NCBI GenBank assembly: GCA_023440865.1
Contig: JAEXRM010000074.1
Span: 1 to 44,019, forward strand
Source: Bacillota bacterium
Lineage (GTDB): Bacteria > Bacillota > Clostridia > DSM-8532
Length of the DNA: 44,019 nt
Direction: 5' to 3'
Shown: positions 25,976-34,501 of the stretch, piece by piece
Layout of the letters: every line of letters starts with the position of its first letter
Position numbering within the stretch: position 1 is the first letter of the stretch
Position numbers and translations under genes: made by a program
Notes under the pieces: generated by a model
Databases searched by the model: none
What the model saw: only the letters and a program-made list of their open reading frames with translations
Told to the model about the DNA's origin: nothing

Positions 25976-26977
25976 TCATGGACGAAAAACCAGACGAATG
26001 ATCTTTCGCATTCCTTTGAAAATAAATACGACGAGTGGTATTCCTTTAGCTCTCCAATATCCAACCATAAGTGAAGAATAGAGGAGGGCAAAAGCACGCC
26101 AAGATGGAAAGGCCTTACTGTCTTGCTTGGACTTGCAGAAGTAAACCAACTTCCATGCCTGCCTGCGGAGTACGCTCTGACTGGGCAGGTTACGCTCTTC
26201 TATATCTCTGGTATGTAGCAAATCAACGAGGACAGCCGTTGCCGGGTCATCGTCATGCGAACCGAGTACATAGCTGATATTCTCTCGGCTTATCTGGTAG
26301 ACTTTCTCCTCGAAAGGGTTTGCGCGATCGCGGGACATGCTGCCTGCAACTTCGCGATATCTTACCAATACCTGCGGAATGTTGCCAACGGGGTACCGTT
26401 TGGCCATTCTGGACCACAACTCGTAATCCTCGGGAGGCTGCCTGTTCCTGTCAGTCGAATAACCGCCAATCGTCTCGATTGAAGTTCTACGGATCATCAT
26501 GGAACTATGTACAAATGGGCAGTTTGTCAGTAGACCCAACCAGATCGCTGATGGATCAGTCGGATGACGGTGATATCGTGGGGTTACGGAGTTCTGGGAG
26601 AAAATCTCGGCCCATGTACCGACCATCGCATATGCAGGATGTGTTTCCAGAAAGGTGATTTGCGTAGAAAAACGCTGGGGTAAAGAAACATCGTCTTGAT
26701 CCTGCCGAGCAATATAGTCACCAGAGGCAAGCGAGATCCCTATATTGAGAGTCATCGCCAATCCCTTATTCTCTTGACTTATGTATCGAATGCGACTGTC
26801 CTGATGCCTTAAAATCACTTCTTCGGATTCGTCCATCGAGCCATCGTTGATGATGATCAACTCAAAATTCGTATATGTTTGCGAAAGGATGCTTTCGATG
26901 GCTTCATCTATATACCTTGCTCCGTTATATACGGGTAGCAGTACACTGACAAGAGGCTGTCTTCCATCTATCACCAT
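25976..26977 (-). CDS. Family 2 glycosyltransferase
   Basis: 333 residues from the ATG at 26977, preferred because AAGGATGG stands eight bases upstream; an in-frame ATG at 26989 has the AAGG directly against it. GT-A features: LVSVLLPVYNGARYIDEAIE, FELIIINDGS and DYIARQDQDDVSLPQRF, with QDQDD as the likely metal/donor motif, then GGYSTDRNRQPPEDYELW. A basic, hydrophobic C-terminal segment probably touches the membrane. First gene of the inverted pair. Donor unknown; the neighbouring epimerase may make it. Confidence 0.9.
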   Translation of the reverse strand: MVIDGRQPLVSVLLPVYNGARYIDEAIESILSQTYTNFELIIINDGSMDESEEVILRHQDSRIRYISQENKGLAMTLNIGISLASGDYIARQDQDDVSLPQRFSTQITFLETHPAYAMVGTWAEIFSQNSVTPRYHRHPTDPSAIWLGLLTNCPFVHSSMMIRRTSIETIGGYSTDRNRQPPEDYELWSRMAKRYPVGNIPQVLVRYREVAGSMSRDRANPFEEKVYQISRENISYVLGSHDDDPATAVLVDLLHTRDIEERNLPSQSVLRRQAWKLVYFCKSKQDSKAFPSWRAFALLYSSLMVGYWRAKGIPLVVFIFKGMRKIIRLVFRP

Positions 26978-26989
26978 GTTCAAACCCAT

Positions 26990-27228
26990 CCTTGCCAGCA
27001 GGACGCCGTTTTTAGCGCGAAAGTACTTGACAAATACACATAGCCTTCATGAAACAATAGCACATCGCTCCAGGAAGCGTCAATCCGTGAGTCGATTCAC
27101 TGCTTTCGTGGTGGTTACAATCATCCATGCAGAATCGCAGTCTCCATTATATATGTCATGATAGTCAGGAACGTATGGTAAAATCAAGTTTAGCACAGTA
27201 ACCGTGAATTCTGTGAGGGGTTGATTTC
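26990..27228. other. Divergent intergenic region between two glycosyltransferase genes
   Basis: This AT-rich stretch should carry promoters in both directions. On the minus strand a TATAAT-like box lies at 27151-27146; on the plus strand TAAAAT lies at 27179-27184. Neither has a convincing -35 box at standard spacing. No gene seen. Confidence 0.35.
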
Positions 27229-28083
27229 ATGAATAAGGAACAAATGGTAAGCATAATCATTCCTACGTTTAACACACAAGATTACTTGTGCTATGCAATT
27301 GAATCATGCATTCATCAAAGTTATCAGAATGTTGAGATCATTGTTGTTGATGATGGCTCATCAGATGACACGAGGATAATACTTGGCAAGTATATCGAGA
27401 GCAAGCAAATCCGATACTTCTACCAAGAGAAAAAAGGGGTTTCCAGTGCAAGAAACTTAGGACTTGATCTTGCCGAAGGCGGATATATTCAGTTTTTAGA
27501 CGCTGACGACATGATTGAACCAGACAAGATAAAGAAGCAGGTACATTCTTTACAGAACAAACCAAGTGTTTTGGGTGTATATTGCAGATGGAGCAGGTTT
27601 ATGGGATCGAACATACACGAGCAAGAAATGCACAAGGGAGTTCTTCATCGTGGGAAGATAAGGAAACAACTGTTAAAAGGCAATATTATGCCAATTCACG
27701 CATGTATAATCAGGCGAACGGCTGAAAGATTTGATGAGGCTTTATCGGGAGGAGAAGATTGGGATTTTTGGTTCCGTGCGTTTGGAGAAAATGGCAAAAT
27801 AGAGTCTATTGATGAAGTTCTTTGTTGTGTAAGGATTCATGAAAACAACAGTTCGCATGACACAGAGTTGATGAAACGAAACGATGTGCTTGTTATCGAC
27901 AAGATGCTGATAGCCACCAGACATAATAGACTACATGCGGGTAGGTGTGAATTTGAGAAAAGTAAAAGAGTATTTGGTAGGAGCAAGATAGAAGCCATAA
28001 GATACCTGATGCGGGCCTTTTATCATAATCCGGCAACATTGCTAATGTTCATATCATTTCTCATGAAAAGAATAGCAAGATGA
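27229..28083 (+). CDS. Family 2 glycosyltransferase
   Basis: 284 residues, ATG at 27229 behind GAGGGG. MVSIIIPTFNTQDYLCYAIE, VEIIVVDDGSSDDT, then GVSSARNLGLDLAEGGYIQF and the DXD-like LDADDMIEPDKI; the acceptor-side GGEDWDFWFRAFG is also typical. This is among the AT-richest genes of the window: bases 27241-27300 contain 20 G or C of 60, against 40 of 60 in 10561-10620 of the GntR gene. Likely acquired from a low-G+C donor. Sugar specificity unknown. The gap of 117 bases to the GT6 gene holds nothing evident. Confidence 0.92.
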   Translation: MNKEQMVSIIIPTFNTQDYLCYAIESCIHQSYQNVEIIVVDDGSSDDTRIILGKYIESKQIRYFYQEKKGVSSARNLGLDLAEGGYIQFLDADDMIEPDKIKKQVHSLQNKPSVLGVYCRWSRFMGSNIHEQEMHKGVLHRGKIRKQLLKGNIMPIHACIIRRTAERFDEALSGGEDWDFWFRAFGENGKIESIDEVLCCVRIHENNSSHDTELMKRNDVLVIDKMLIATRHNRLHAGRCEFEKSKRVFGRSKIEAIRYLMRAFYHNPATLLMFISFLMKRIAR

Positions 28084-28200
28084 TACATATATGAGGTACG
28101 AGCCTCGAGCAACAGCTTGAATTACTATGAGGCATTGGGAATGCAAGTTTTGAATACTTTCACTAGAATAATCATTCTCGAAAGAGAGGCAACTTATTGA

Positions 28201-29034
28201 ATGGCAAAAATAGGAATACTATACATCTGTACAGGGAAATACAGTGTTTTTTGGGACACTTTTTATCAGAGCGCCGAAGCATATTTACTTTTCGGAAAAG
28301 AGAAGCACTATTATGTATTTACAGACGATGAAGTGCTGAAGCACCGATATCACAATAATTTCAACATTACATTCATCAATCAGAAGAAACTCGGTTGGCC
28401 ACTTGACACATTACTCCGATTTGACATGTTTGTTTCCATCGAAGACATGCTGAAGGAAATGGAATATTTGTTCTTCTTTAACGCGAACATGGAATTTACT
28501 AGCGCTGTTGGTGACGAGATTCTTCCCAAGGGTGAAGAGTCTGAACTGACAGCAGTACTGCATCCTGGTTATTATCGTGACTCAAGGCTTCTATATCCAA
28601 TAGAAACGAATAAAATGAGTCTAGCGTACTTGCCAAGAAAAAGTATTACGAAATACTATATGGGGGGACTTAATGGAGGTTCCACCGATAAGTATCTTGA
28701 GCTGTGTCATGAACTAAAAAGGCGTATTGCGATCGATTTGAGTAAAGGATTTGTCGCTAGGTGGCATGACGAATCTCACCTGAATTGTTATCTAGCCGGG
28801 CGTGATGTTCATGTGCTTGGACCCGAGTATGGATGTCCAGAAGGTAAATCATTAAAGAGCAAGCACCCGAAAATAATCATACGAGACAAAAGCAAGTATG
28901 GTGGTCATTCAATGCTGAGAGAAACAAATACTCATACAAGCAGAGCAACGATCCAGGTATTCTTGAAGAGAGCAGTTGTGTGGTCGTTTCGTACGATATA
29001 CAGACTGTTTTGGGATAAAGGGAGAGTGATATGA
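28201..29034 (+). CDS. Family 6 glycosyltransferase (blood-group A/B transferase family)
   Basis: 277 residues. GT6 enzymes add galactose or GalNAc in alpha-1,3 linkage, the ABO enzymes to a fucosylated galactose. Diagnostic stretches are FWDTFYQSAEAYLL, YYVFTDD, KKLGWPLDTLLRFDMF, YLFFFNANMEF, VLHPGYY, YYMGGLNGGSTDKYLELCHE, ARWHDESHLNCYLAG (188-195 core) and IIIRDKSKYGGHSMLR. The metal motif of animal enzymes, DXD, is replaced by NAN at 94-96, as known for metal-independent bacterial GT6 enzymes. ATG at 28201. Its stop overlaps the start of the GT11 gene, so the two are translationally coupled. Low G+C. Whether it uses UDP-Gal or UDP-GalNAc cannot be read with certainty. Confidence 0.93.
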   Translation: MAKIGILYICTGKYSVFWDTFYQSAEAYLLFGKEKHYYVFTDDEVLKHRYHNNFNITFINQKKLGWPLDTLLRFDMFVSIEDMLKEMEYLFFFNANMEFTSAVGDEILPKGEESELTAVLHPGYYRDSRLLYPIETNKMSLAYLPRKSITKYYMGGLNGGSTDKYLELCHELKRRIAIDLSKGFVARWHDESHLNCYLAGRDVHVLGPEYGCPEGKSLKSKHPKIIIRDKSKYGGHSMLRETNTHTSRATIQVFLKRAVVWSFRTIYRLFWDKGRVI

Positions 29035-29906
29035 CGATATGGTTTGGCGGCGGATTAGGCAATCAGATGTTTCAGTACGGCTTGTACCGAAGCGCTCAGT
29101 ATAAGGGATTTGAGGTGCAAGCCGATTTGTCCGCATATGACCAGATGAAGATGCATAACGGATTCGAGCTGGGGTCGGTGTTCAATATCAAGTTGGATGT
29201 GTCACGGGAAGGATTTCGTCTTTACCGGAAGGACCTTGTTTCAAGAGTTATAAGAAAAGTCGGATTCAAGGAATTCGGCGTTGAAAGGAACATCATAAGG
29301 GAAGTCGAATCCAAGTATATTCCGAACCTGCTCCGTGCGGACCATGCGGGCAAGTATCTGTTCGGATACTGGCAGAGCGAGCGGTACTTTGAAGATGTTG
29401 CATCGGAGCTGATGGACGCGTATTCATTTCCACCGCTTTCCAATAATAGTGACAGAACAGCAGAAGAGATTGCCAAAACCATTTCCGTGGCGGTACATGT
29501 CCGTCGGGGCGATTATCTGAAGTCAACCATGTATGCGGATTTGTGCACAACAACATACTACCGGGAAGCGATGAGGACGATAAGGGAAGAGCGGGAGAAT
29601 GTCACTTTTTTCATTTTCTCCGATGATCTTGCCTGGTGTCGTCGCCACTTCTCGGAGGATCAGAGCATTCAGTTCGTCGATGGCGGTGATCAGGCGAAGG
29701 CATATGAGGACATGTATCTGATGAGTCTGTGCGAGCACAACATCATCGCAAACAGTTCGTTCAGCTGGTGGGGGGCATGGTTGAACCGACATGAGGGCAA
29801 GATCGTCCTTGCGCCGGATCAATGGTTTCATCCCGCCAGTCGGTATGACGCATCGGCAATCATTCCGGAGCGTTGGCGGATCATCCGGACTTCAGCCGAC
29901 CGCTAG
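29031..29906 (+). CDS. Family 11 glycosyltransferase, alpha-1,2-fucosyltransferase type
   Basis: 291 residues. GT11 marks: GGGLGNQMFQYGLYR at 6-20, the GDP-fucose-binding HVRRGDY at 156-162, FFIFSDDLAWCRRHF, then IIANSSFSWWGAWLN and ending APDQWFHP. Members move fucose from GDP-fucose, usually to O-2 of galactose. With the coupled GT6 gene this would give a Fuc(alpha1-2)[Gal or GalNAc(alpha1-3)]Gal-like end, as in blood-group antigens. No GDP-fucose synthesis genes (gmd, fcl) are in the window, so the donor must come from elsewhere. Starts by ATGA overlap with GT6. Confidence 0.93.
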   Translation: MTIWFGGGLGNQMFQYGLYRSAQYKGFEVQADLSAYDQMKMHNGFELGSVFNIKLDVSREGFRLYRKDLVSRVIRKVGFKEFGVERNIIREVESKYIPNLLRADHAGKYLFGYWQSERYFEDVASELMDAYSFPPLSNNSDRTAEEIAKTISVAVHVRRGDYLKSTMYADLCTTTYYREAMRTIREERENVTFFIFSDDLAWCRRHFSEDQSIQFVDGGDQAKAYEDMYLMSLCEHNIIANSSFSWWGAWLNRHEGKIVLAPDQWFHPASRYDASAIIPERWRIIRTSADR

Positions 29907-29969
29907 GTGCTCGGACCGACCATACGCTACATGTGGTCCGGCAGCATGCCGCTGCGGTGAAAGGTGGCC

Positions 29970-30785
29970 ATGGCAATCGTATCCTTCCTCCTGTGCGTTC
30001 ACAACACGAAGCGGCCCGAATGGCTCGAGCGCAGCCTGGAATCCGTCTGCACGCAGACGTTCGAGGACTTCGAAATAATTCTGTGCGACGATGGGTCGAA
30101 CGCGGAAACGGTCGCTGTGATCGAGGCCTGGCGGCAGCGGGAGCCGCGGCTACGGGTTCTCCGCAACGAAGTAAACCGGGGATTGGCCTTTTCCCTGAAT
30201 CGCTGTCTGGAGGTGGCAACCGGGGAGTATGTTGTCCGTCAGGATGACGATGACGCCTCCAGCCCGGATCGCCTTGAAAAGCAGATTGCGTTCGCGCGCG
30301 AGCACCCCGAGTACAGTATCATCGGAACAGCCATGTTTTTGATGGATGATGCGGGTGTCTGGGGGACACGCCATGTGAAGCCTGAGCCACACAAGAAGGA
30401 TTTTCTCTGGGGATCGCAGTTCTTCCATCCGACCGTGCTCATGCGCAGGGCGGATGTCATGCGTGTCGCTGGATACAGGGTGTCCAGGGAAACACGCAGG
30501 ACGGAGGATTACGATTTGTTTGTCCGGATGTACGCGGCCGGCATGAAGGGATATAATCTTCAAGAGCCTCTTTACTATTACCGGGAAGATGCTCAGGCCT
30601 ACGCAAAGAGACGATACCGCCATCGGCTTGATGAGGCGGTTCTCCGCTTTCACAGCTTCATGCTTCTTGGGCTTATGCCCCAGGGGCTTCCATTCGTGCT
30701 GAAGCCTCTCTTTGTCGGCTTGATACCGGCGGCGGTCATGATTCGGATCAGGAACTTCTTTGACGGTGGAAGGCGCAAGCGGTGA
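29970..30785 (+). CDS. Family 2 glycosyltransferase
   Basis: 271 residues. AIVSFLLCVHNTKRPEWLER, FEIILCDDGSNAET, then GLAFSLNRCLEVATGEYVVR and the RQDDDDASSPDRL donor/metal motif, then RRTEDYDLFVRM. The ATG at 29970 follows AAAGG; a GTG at 29964 is in frame. Base composition returns to the high G+C of the host from here on, suggesting a boundary of the transferred segment. Its stop overlaps the next GTG start. Confidence 0.9.
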   Translation: MAIVSFLLCVHNTKRPEWLERSLESVCTQTFEDFEIILCDDGSNAETVAVIEAWRQREPRLRVLRNEVNRGLAFSLNRCLEVATGEYVVRQDDDDASSPDRLEKQIAFAREHPEYSIIGTAMFLMDDAGVWGTRHVKPEPHKKDFLWGSQFFHPTVLMRRADVMRVAGYRVSRETRRTEDYDLFVRMYAAGMKGYNLQEPLYYYREDAQAYAKRRYRHRLDEAVLRFHSFMLLGLMPQGLPFVLKPLFVGLIPAAVMIRIRNFFDGGRRKR

Positions 30786-31966
30786 GCGAGCAAGGCAAGG
30801 GACAGCAGTTGATACGGATATGCTTTATCACGACGGTCTCCATCACCATGAAGGCCTTTGTCCTTGATACCGCACGATATCTTGCGGACAGCGGCGCCTT
30901 CGAGGTAACGGTTGTCTGCGACGGGGATGCCTCCTTCGGCGAGCTCATCCCACCCAATGTCCGTTACTTGCCGGTCTCCATGAAACGAGGCATCAATCTG
31001 GCCGGGATCGGTGCCGTCTTGTCCCTTCGGGCTCTGTTCTCCTCAGAGAAGTTCGACATTGTCCAGTATTCCACTCCCAATGCGTCGTTGTATGCCGCCC
31101 TTGCATCCTGGATGGCCGGTGTCGGTGTTCGGCTGTATTGCCAATGGGGAATCGTTTATGTGGGTTTTTCCGGCATCAAGCGACGCATTTTCAGAAGAAT
31201 CGAGAAAATGGTTTGCACCCTTTCGACCTGGATCGAGCCGGACAGTGAGGGAAACCGCAGATTCAGCGTGGCGGAAGGCCTTTATGCCGACACCAAGAGT
31301 TCGGTTGTCTGGAATGGCAGCGCGAGCGGGGTTGATTTGCGCAAGTTCGATATTGCGAGCAAGAATGTCTGGCGTACCGAAACGCGAGGGCGTCTCGGCA
31401 TTCCGGATCAAGCCGTTGTGGTTGGTTTTGTCGGCAGAATGTCACGGGACAAGGGCATGAATGAGCTGCTTTTGGCAATCCGTCGCATGATGGCGGATAC
31501 GCCGCAGCTTTATCTGATGCTGGTTGGCGGTATCGAGATCAACCACCGGATCGAGCCGGAACTGCTTTCCTGGGCGGAGGGCGAGAAGCGGGTCGTCTTC
31601 TGCGGCAGGACATCCGAGGTCGAGAAGCATCTTGCCGCCATGGATCTGTTCGCCTTGCCGAGTTATCGGGAAGGATTCGGGTCGGTTGTCATCGAGGCGG
31701 AGGCGATGGGGGTTCCCGTCGTCGTAAGCGACATACCGGGGCCAACGGATGCGATGTTGCCCGGAACGACTGGAGAACTCGTGCGGAAGGGGGATTCGGA
31801 TTCCCTGCGTGTCGTGCTCCAGAATCTGATGGACAATCCGGAACGTGCCCACGCCATGTCTGAGGAAGCGGTACGTTATGTGCGGAGCCGGTTTGATCAG
31901 GGAATCCTGTTTGAGAAAATCATGGAAGACAGGCTGCGCCTGTGTGCGCGGCGGGGGAAGGCATGA
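30782..31966 (+). CDS. Family 4 glycosyltransferase
   Basis: 394 residues, GT-B fold. N-terminal domain ICFITTVSITMKAFVLDTAR; C-terminal domain with VGFVGRMSRDKGMNELLLAI and the nucleotide-sugar site ALPSYREGFGSVVIEAEAMG then VPVVVSDIPGPTDAM. It resembles the capsular/bacillosamine-chain GT4 enzymes (PglA-like context) that often act as the second transferase after PglC; that role is inference. The GTG at 30782 overlaps the preceding TGA, with GAAGG upstream; its stop overlaps the pglC-like start. Confidence 0.92.
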   Translation: MSEQGKGQQLIRICFITTVSITMKAFVLDTARYLADSGAFEVTVVCDGDASFGELIPPNVRYLPVSMKRGINLAGIGAVLSLRALFSSEKFDIVQYSTPNASLYAALASWMAGVGVRLYCQWGIVYVGFSGIKRRIFRRIEKMVCTLSTWIEPDSEGNRRFSVAEGLYADTKSSVVWNGSASGVDLRKFDIASKNVWRTETRGRLGIPDQAVVVGFVGRMSRDKGMNELLLAIRRMMADTPQLYLMLVGGIEINHRIEPELLSWAEGEKRVVFCGRTSEVEKHLAAMDLFALPSYREGFGSVVIEAEAMGVPVVVSDIPGPTDAMLPGTTGELVRKGDSDSLRVVLQNLMDNPERAHAMSEEAVRYVRSRFDQGILFEKIMEDRLRLCARRGKA

Positions 31967-32568
31967 AAAGGCTGTTTGATGTGTGCATATCAGGCGTGCT
32001 GCTGCTGCTGCTCCTTCCCGTGATCGCTGTGACGGCGCTGCTGATCGCGATTCGGCTGGGCTCCCCCGTTTTTTTTGTACAGCCGCGCCCCGGATACAAA
32101 GGCATCCTGTTCAACATGTACAAGTTCCGTACGATGCAGGACCGGTACGGCGCGGATGGACTGCTTCTTCCCGATGCGGAGCGGTTGACCCGCTTTGGCG
32201 CGTTTCTGCGGTCCACCAGCCTGGATGAGCTGCCGGAGTTGTGGAACGTGTTCAAGGGCAACATGAGCCTCGTCGGACCAAGGCCCCTGCTGGCTGAGTA
32301 CCTGCCGCTGTATACGCCGGAGCAGGCAAGACGGCATGATGTGCGTCCGGGCATAACCGGATGGGCGCAGGTCAATGGACGGAATGCCATTTCGTGGGAA
32401 GACAAGTTCCGGCTGGATGTCTGGTATGTGGATCACCTCAGCCTGCGGCTCGATGCAAAGATCCTGCTCCTGACCATTCGGAAGGTTTTCCTGCGGGAAG
32501 GGATTCATGCGGAGGGACAGGCGACGGTGCGGAAGTTCACCGGTTCCGCGGACGGGGGAGCGACATGA
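31963..32568 (+). CDS. pglC: PglC-type phosphoglycosyl transferase (undecaprenyl-phosphate priming)
   Basis: 201 residues, the length of Campylobacter PglC. Transfers phospho-diacetylbacillosamine (or a related sugar) to undecaprenyl phosphate, starting glycan assembly. One N-terminal re-entrant membrane helix (about 8-32), then MYKFRTM, catalytic Asp-Glu pair at 88-89 (STSLDELPELWNVFKGNMS), VGPRPLLAEYLPLYTPEQAR and RPGITGWAQVNGRNAISW. From memory these stretches closely follow PglC, more than WcaJ or other long enzymes. ATG at 31963 inside ATGA overlap with the GT4 gene, behind GGGGGAAGG. Confidence 0.9.
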   Translation: MKRLFDVCISGVLLLLLLPVIAVTALLIAIRLGSPVFFVQPRPGYKGILFNMYKFRTMQDRYGADGLLLPDAERLTRFGAFLRSTSLDELPELWNVFKGNMSLVGPRPLLAEYLPLYTPEQARRHDVRPGITGWAQVNGRNAISWEDKFRLDVWYVDHLSLRLDAKILLLTIRKVFLREGIHAEGQATVRKFTGSADGGAT

Positions 32569-33215
32569 TGAAGATCATCCTGATCGGCGGTGGCGGACAT
32601 GCGAAGGTCGTGTTGGACATCCTGCTTTCCCTTGGTCCCAGCGGGCATGAGATTGTCGGATATCTGGACGATGCCGCGGAACCGGAGCTCCGGGCCTGCC
32701 GACATCTGGGCCGTATCGACCGGCTTCCGGACTGGTTTGGGCCGGAAACCCGTCTGGTGTGCGCCATCGGGAACAATCGGACGCGGCAGGCCATCGTGGA
32801 CTCCGTCAACGCCCGGATCCTTCCTGCAATGGTGTCCGCCTCCCCGTCCGATGACGGCGCATGGGGAACCTTCATCCATCCGACCGCCTGCGTCAGCCCC
32901 TTCGCCCGTCTTGGCGCGGGGACGGTCGTCATGCCGCATGCGGTGGTCAATGCCGATGCCGAAGTGGGCGCGCATTGCATACTCAATACCGGTTCCATTG
33001 TGGAGCATGACTGCCGGGTGGACGCCTTCAGCCATGTTTCCCCGAATGCGACTTTATGTGGTAAAGTAAAGGTTGGCCATACCACACACATAGGCGCGGG
33101 TGCGACCGTTCTCCCGGGTGTGGCGGTCGGCTCGCGCTGCATCGTCGGAGCCGGAGCCGTTGTCGTGCGGTCCGTACCTGACAATCAGCGGGTGAAGGGC
33201 GTGCCTGCGCGCTGA
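32565..33215 (+). CDS. pglD: PglD-type acetyltransferase for UDP-4-amino sugar
   Basis: 216 residues. N-terminal nucleotide-binding domain KIILIGGGGHAKVVLDIL, linker VCAIGNNRTRQAIV, then a left-handed beta-helix of hexapeptide repeats from about 95 to 205. ILNTGSIVEHDCRVDAFSHV carries the catalytic His as in PglD, followed by the ending VKGVPAR. It acetylates the 4-amino group of UDP-4-amino-4,6-dideoxy-GlcNAc with acetyl-CoA, giving UDP-diacetylbacillosamine. A NeuD-like role is the main alternative, made unlikely by its neighbours. ATGATG start at 32565 overlaps the pglC stop. Confidence 0.88.
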   Translation: MMKIILIGGGGHAKVVLDILLSLGPSGHEIVGYLDDAAEPELRACRHLGRIDRLPDWFGPETRLVCAIGNNRTRQAIVDSVNARILPAMVSASPSDDGAWGTFIHPTACVSPFARLGAGTVVMPHAVVNADAEVGAHCILNTGSIVEHDCRVDAFSHVSPNATLCGKVKVGHTTHIGAGATVLPGVAVGSRCIVGAGAVVVRSVPDNQRVKGVPAR

Positions 33216-33298
33216 TGCGGCCGCTCCGGCCCGCGAAGGCGGTGCGGGAGGACGCCGGCCCGTTTCCGAACGATACACCACAAAGGAGTGCCCATCCG

Positions 33299-34441
33299 AT
33301 GAATCGAGGCAGGATATACCTATCGCCACCGGATCTCCGTGGCCGGGAAGCCGAGATCGTGAACGATATCATCACGTCCAACTGGATAGCGCCTGTCGGA
33401 CCGAGCCTGGATCAGTTCGAACGCGTGCTGGCGGAACGCATCGGCAAGAAGGCGAGTGTCGCCGTCTCCTCGGGTACAGCCGCCATGCATCTTGCCTTGC
33501 GCGGGGCCGGCGTCACCGCCGGAGACAGGGTGTTCTGTTCGGACCTCACCTTTGCAGGCAGCTGCAACCCCATCATCTATCTCTCTGCGGAGCCCGTTTT
33601 CATCGATTCGGAGCCCGAATCGTGGAATATGTCCCCGCTTGCGCTGGAGATGGCGTTCGACGATGCGCGGAAGCAGGGACGCATGCCCAAGGCCGTCATC
33701 ATCGTCAACCTGTACGGCCAGAGCGCGGACATGGATGCACTGCTTCCGATCTGCGAGCAGTACGGGGTTGCCGTCATCGAGGATGCGGCGGAATCCCTCG
33801 GCGCCAGGTACAAGGGGCGGGAGAGCGGATCGTTCGGCCGATACACCATCCTTTCATTCAACGGAAACAAGATCATCACAACGAGCAGTGGCGGCATGGT
33901 CCTGTCCGACAACGAGGAGGATGTCTCGAAATGCAGGTATTGGGCGACACAGGCACGGGAGCCCGTAAGGCATTACGAGCACAGGGACATCGGGTACAAT
34001 TACCGGTTGAGCAACGTGCTGGCCGGGATCGGGCTGGGTCAGTTCCAAATGCTGGACGAGAAGATCGCGAGGCGGAGAGGGATCTACCACCGGTACAGGG
34101 AGGCGTTCTCCGATCTGGGGGAGATCGGCATGATGCCGATTCCGGCGTGGAGTGAGCCCAATTACTGGCTGAGCTGCCTTGTCGTCGACCCCGGTGCCTC
34201 CGTCGGGCCGGCAGACATCATGCATGCCCTGGACGCGGAGAACATCGAATCGAGACCCGTATGGAAGCCCATGCATTGCCAGCCCGTGTTTCGGGATCTG
34301 CCTTTCCATGCGCATGGTGAGCGGTCAACGAGCGAGGATCTGTTCCAGCGTGGCGTGTGCCTGCCATCCGGATCCGGGATGAGCGACGACGAGCAGGCGC
34401 TGGTCATCTCCGTCATCCGAAAGGCTTTCGGAAGGGACTGA
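33299..34441 (+). CDS. pglE: PglE-type PLP aminotransferase (DegT/DnrJ/EryC1)
   Basis: 380 residues. Converts UDP-4-keto-6-deoxy-GlcNAc to the 4-amino sugar with glutamate and PLP. The start RIYLSPPDLRGREAEIV, then NDIITSNWIAPVGP, SGTAAMHLALRGAGV, EDAAESLGARYKG, and SFNGNKIITTSSGGM with the PLP lysine near residue 190, parallel PglE closely; GYNYRLSNVLAGIG and RPVWKPMHCQPVF follow. The ATG at 33299 has AAAGGAG ten bases upstream. It is 83 bases after pglD. Confidence 0.92.
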   Translation: MNRGRIYLSPPDLRGREAEIVNDIITSNWIAPVGPSLDQFERVLAERIGKKASVAVSSGTAAMHLALRGAGVTAGDRVFCSDLTFAGSCNPIIYLSAEPVFIDSEPESWNMSPLALEMAFDDARKQGRMPKAVIIVNLYGQSADMDALLPICEQYGVAVIEDAAESLGARYKGRESGSFGRYTILSFNGNKIITTSSGGMVLSDNEEDVSKCRYWATQAREPVRHYEHRDIGYNYRLSNVLAGIGLGQFQMLDEKIARRRGIYHRYREAFSDLGEIGMMPIPAWSEPNYWLSCLVVDPGASVGPADIMHALDAENIESRPVWKPMHCQPVFRDLPFHAHGERSTSEDLFQRGVCLPSGSGMSDDEQALVISVIRKAFGRD

Positions 34442-34501
34442 CTGATTATCCGCAAAGCGAGGGGGGGCCTTCGTGCGCGTTGCCAGATTGAGGGAACAAC
34501 T

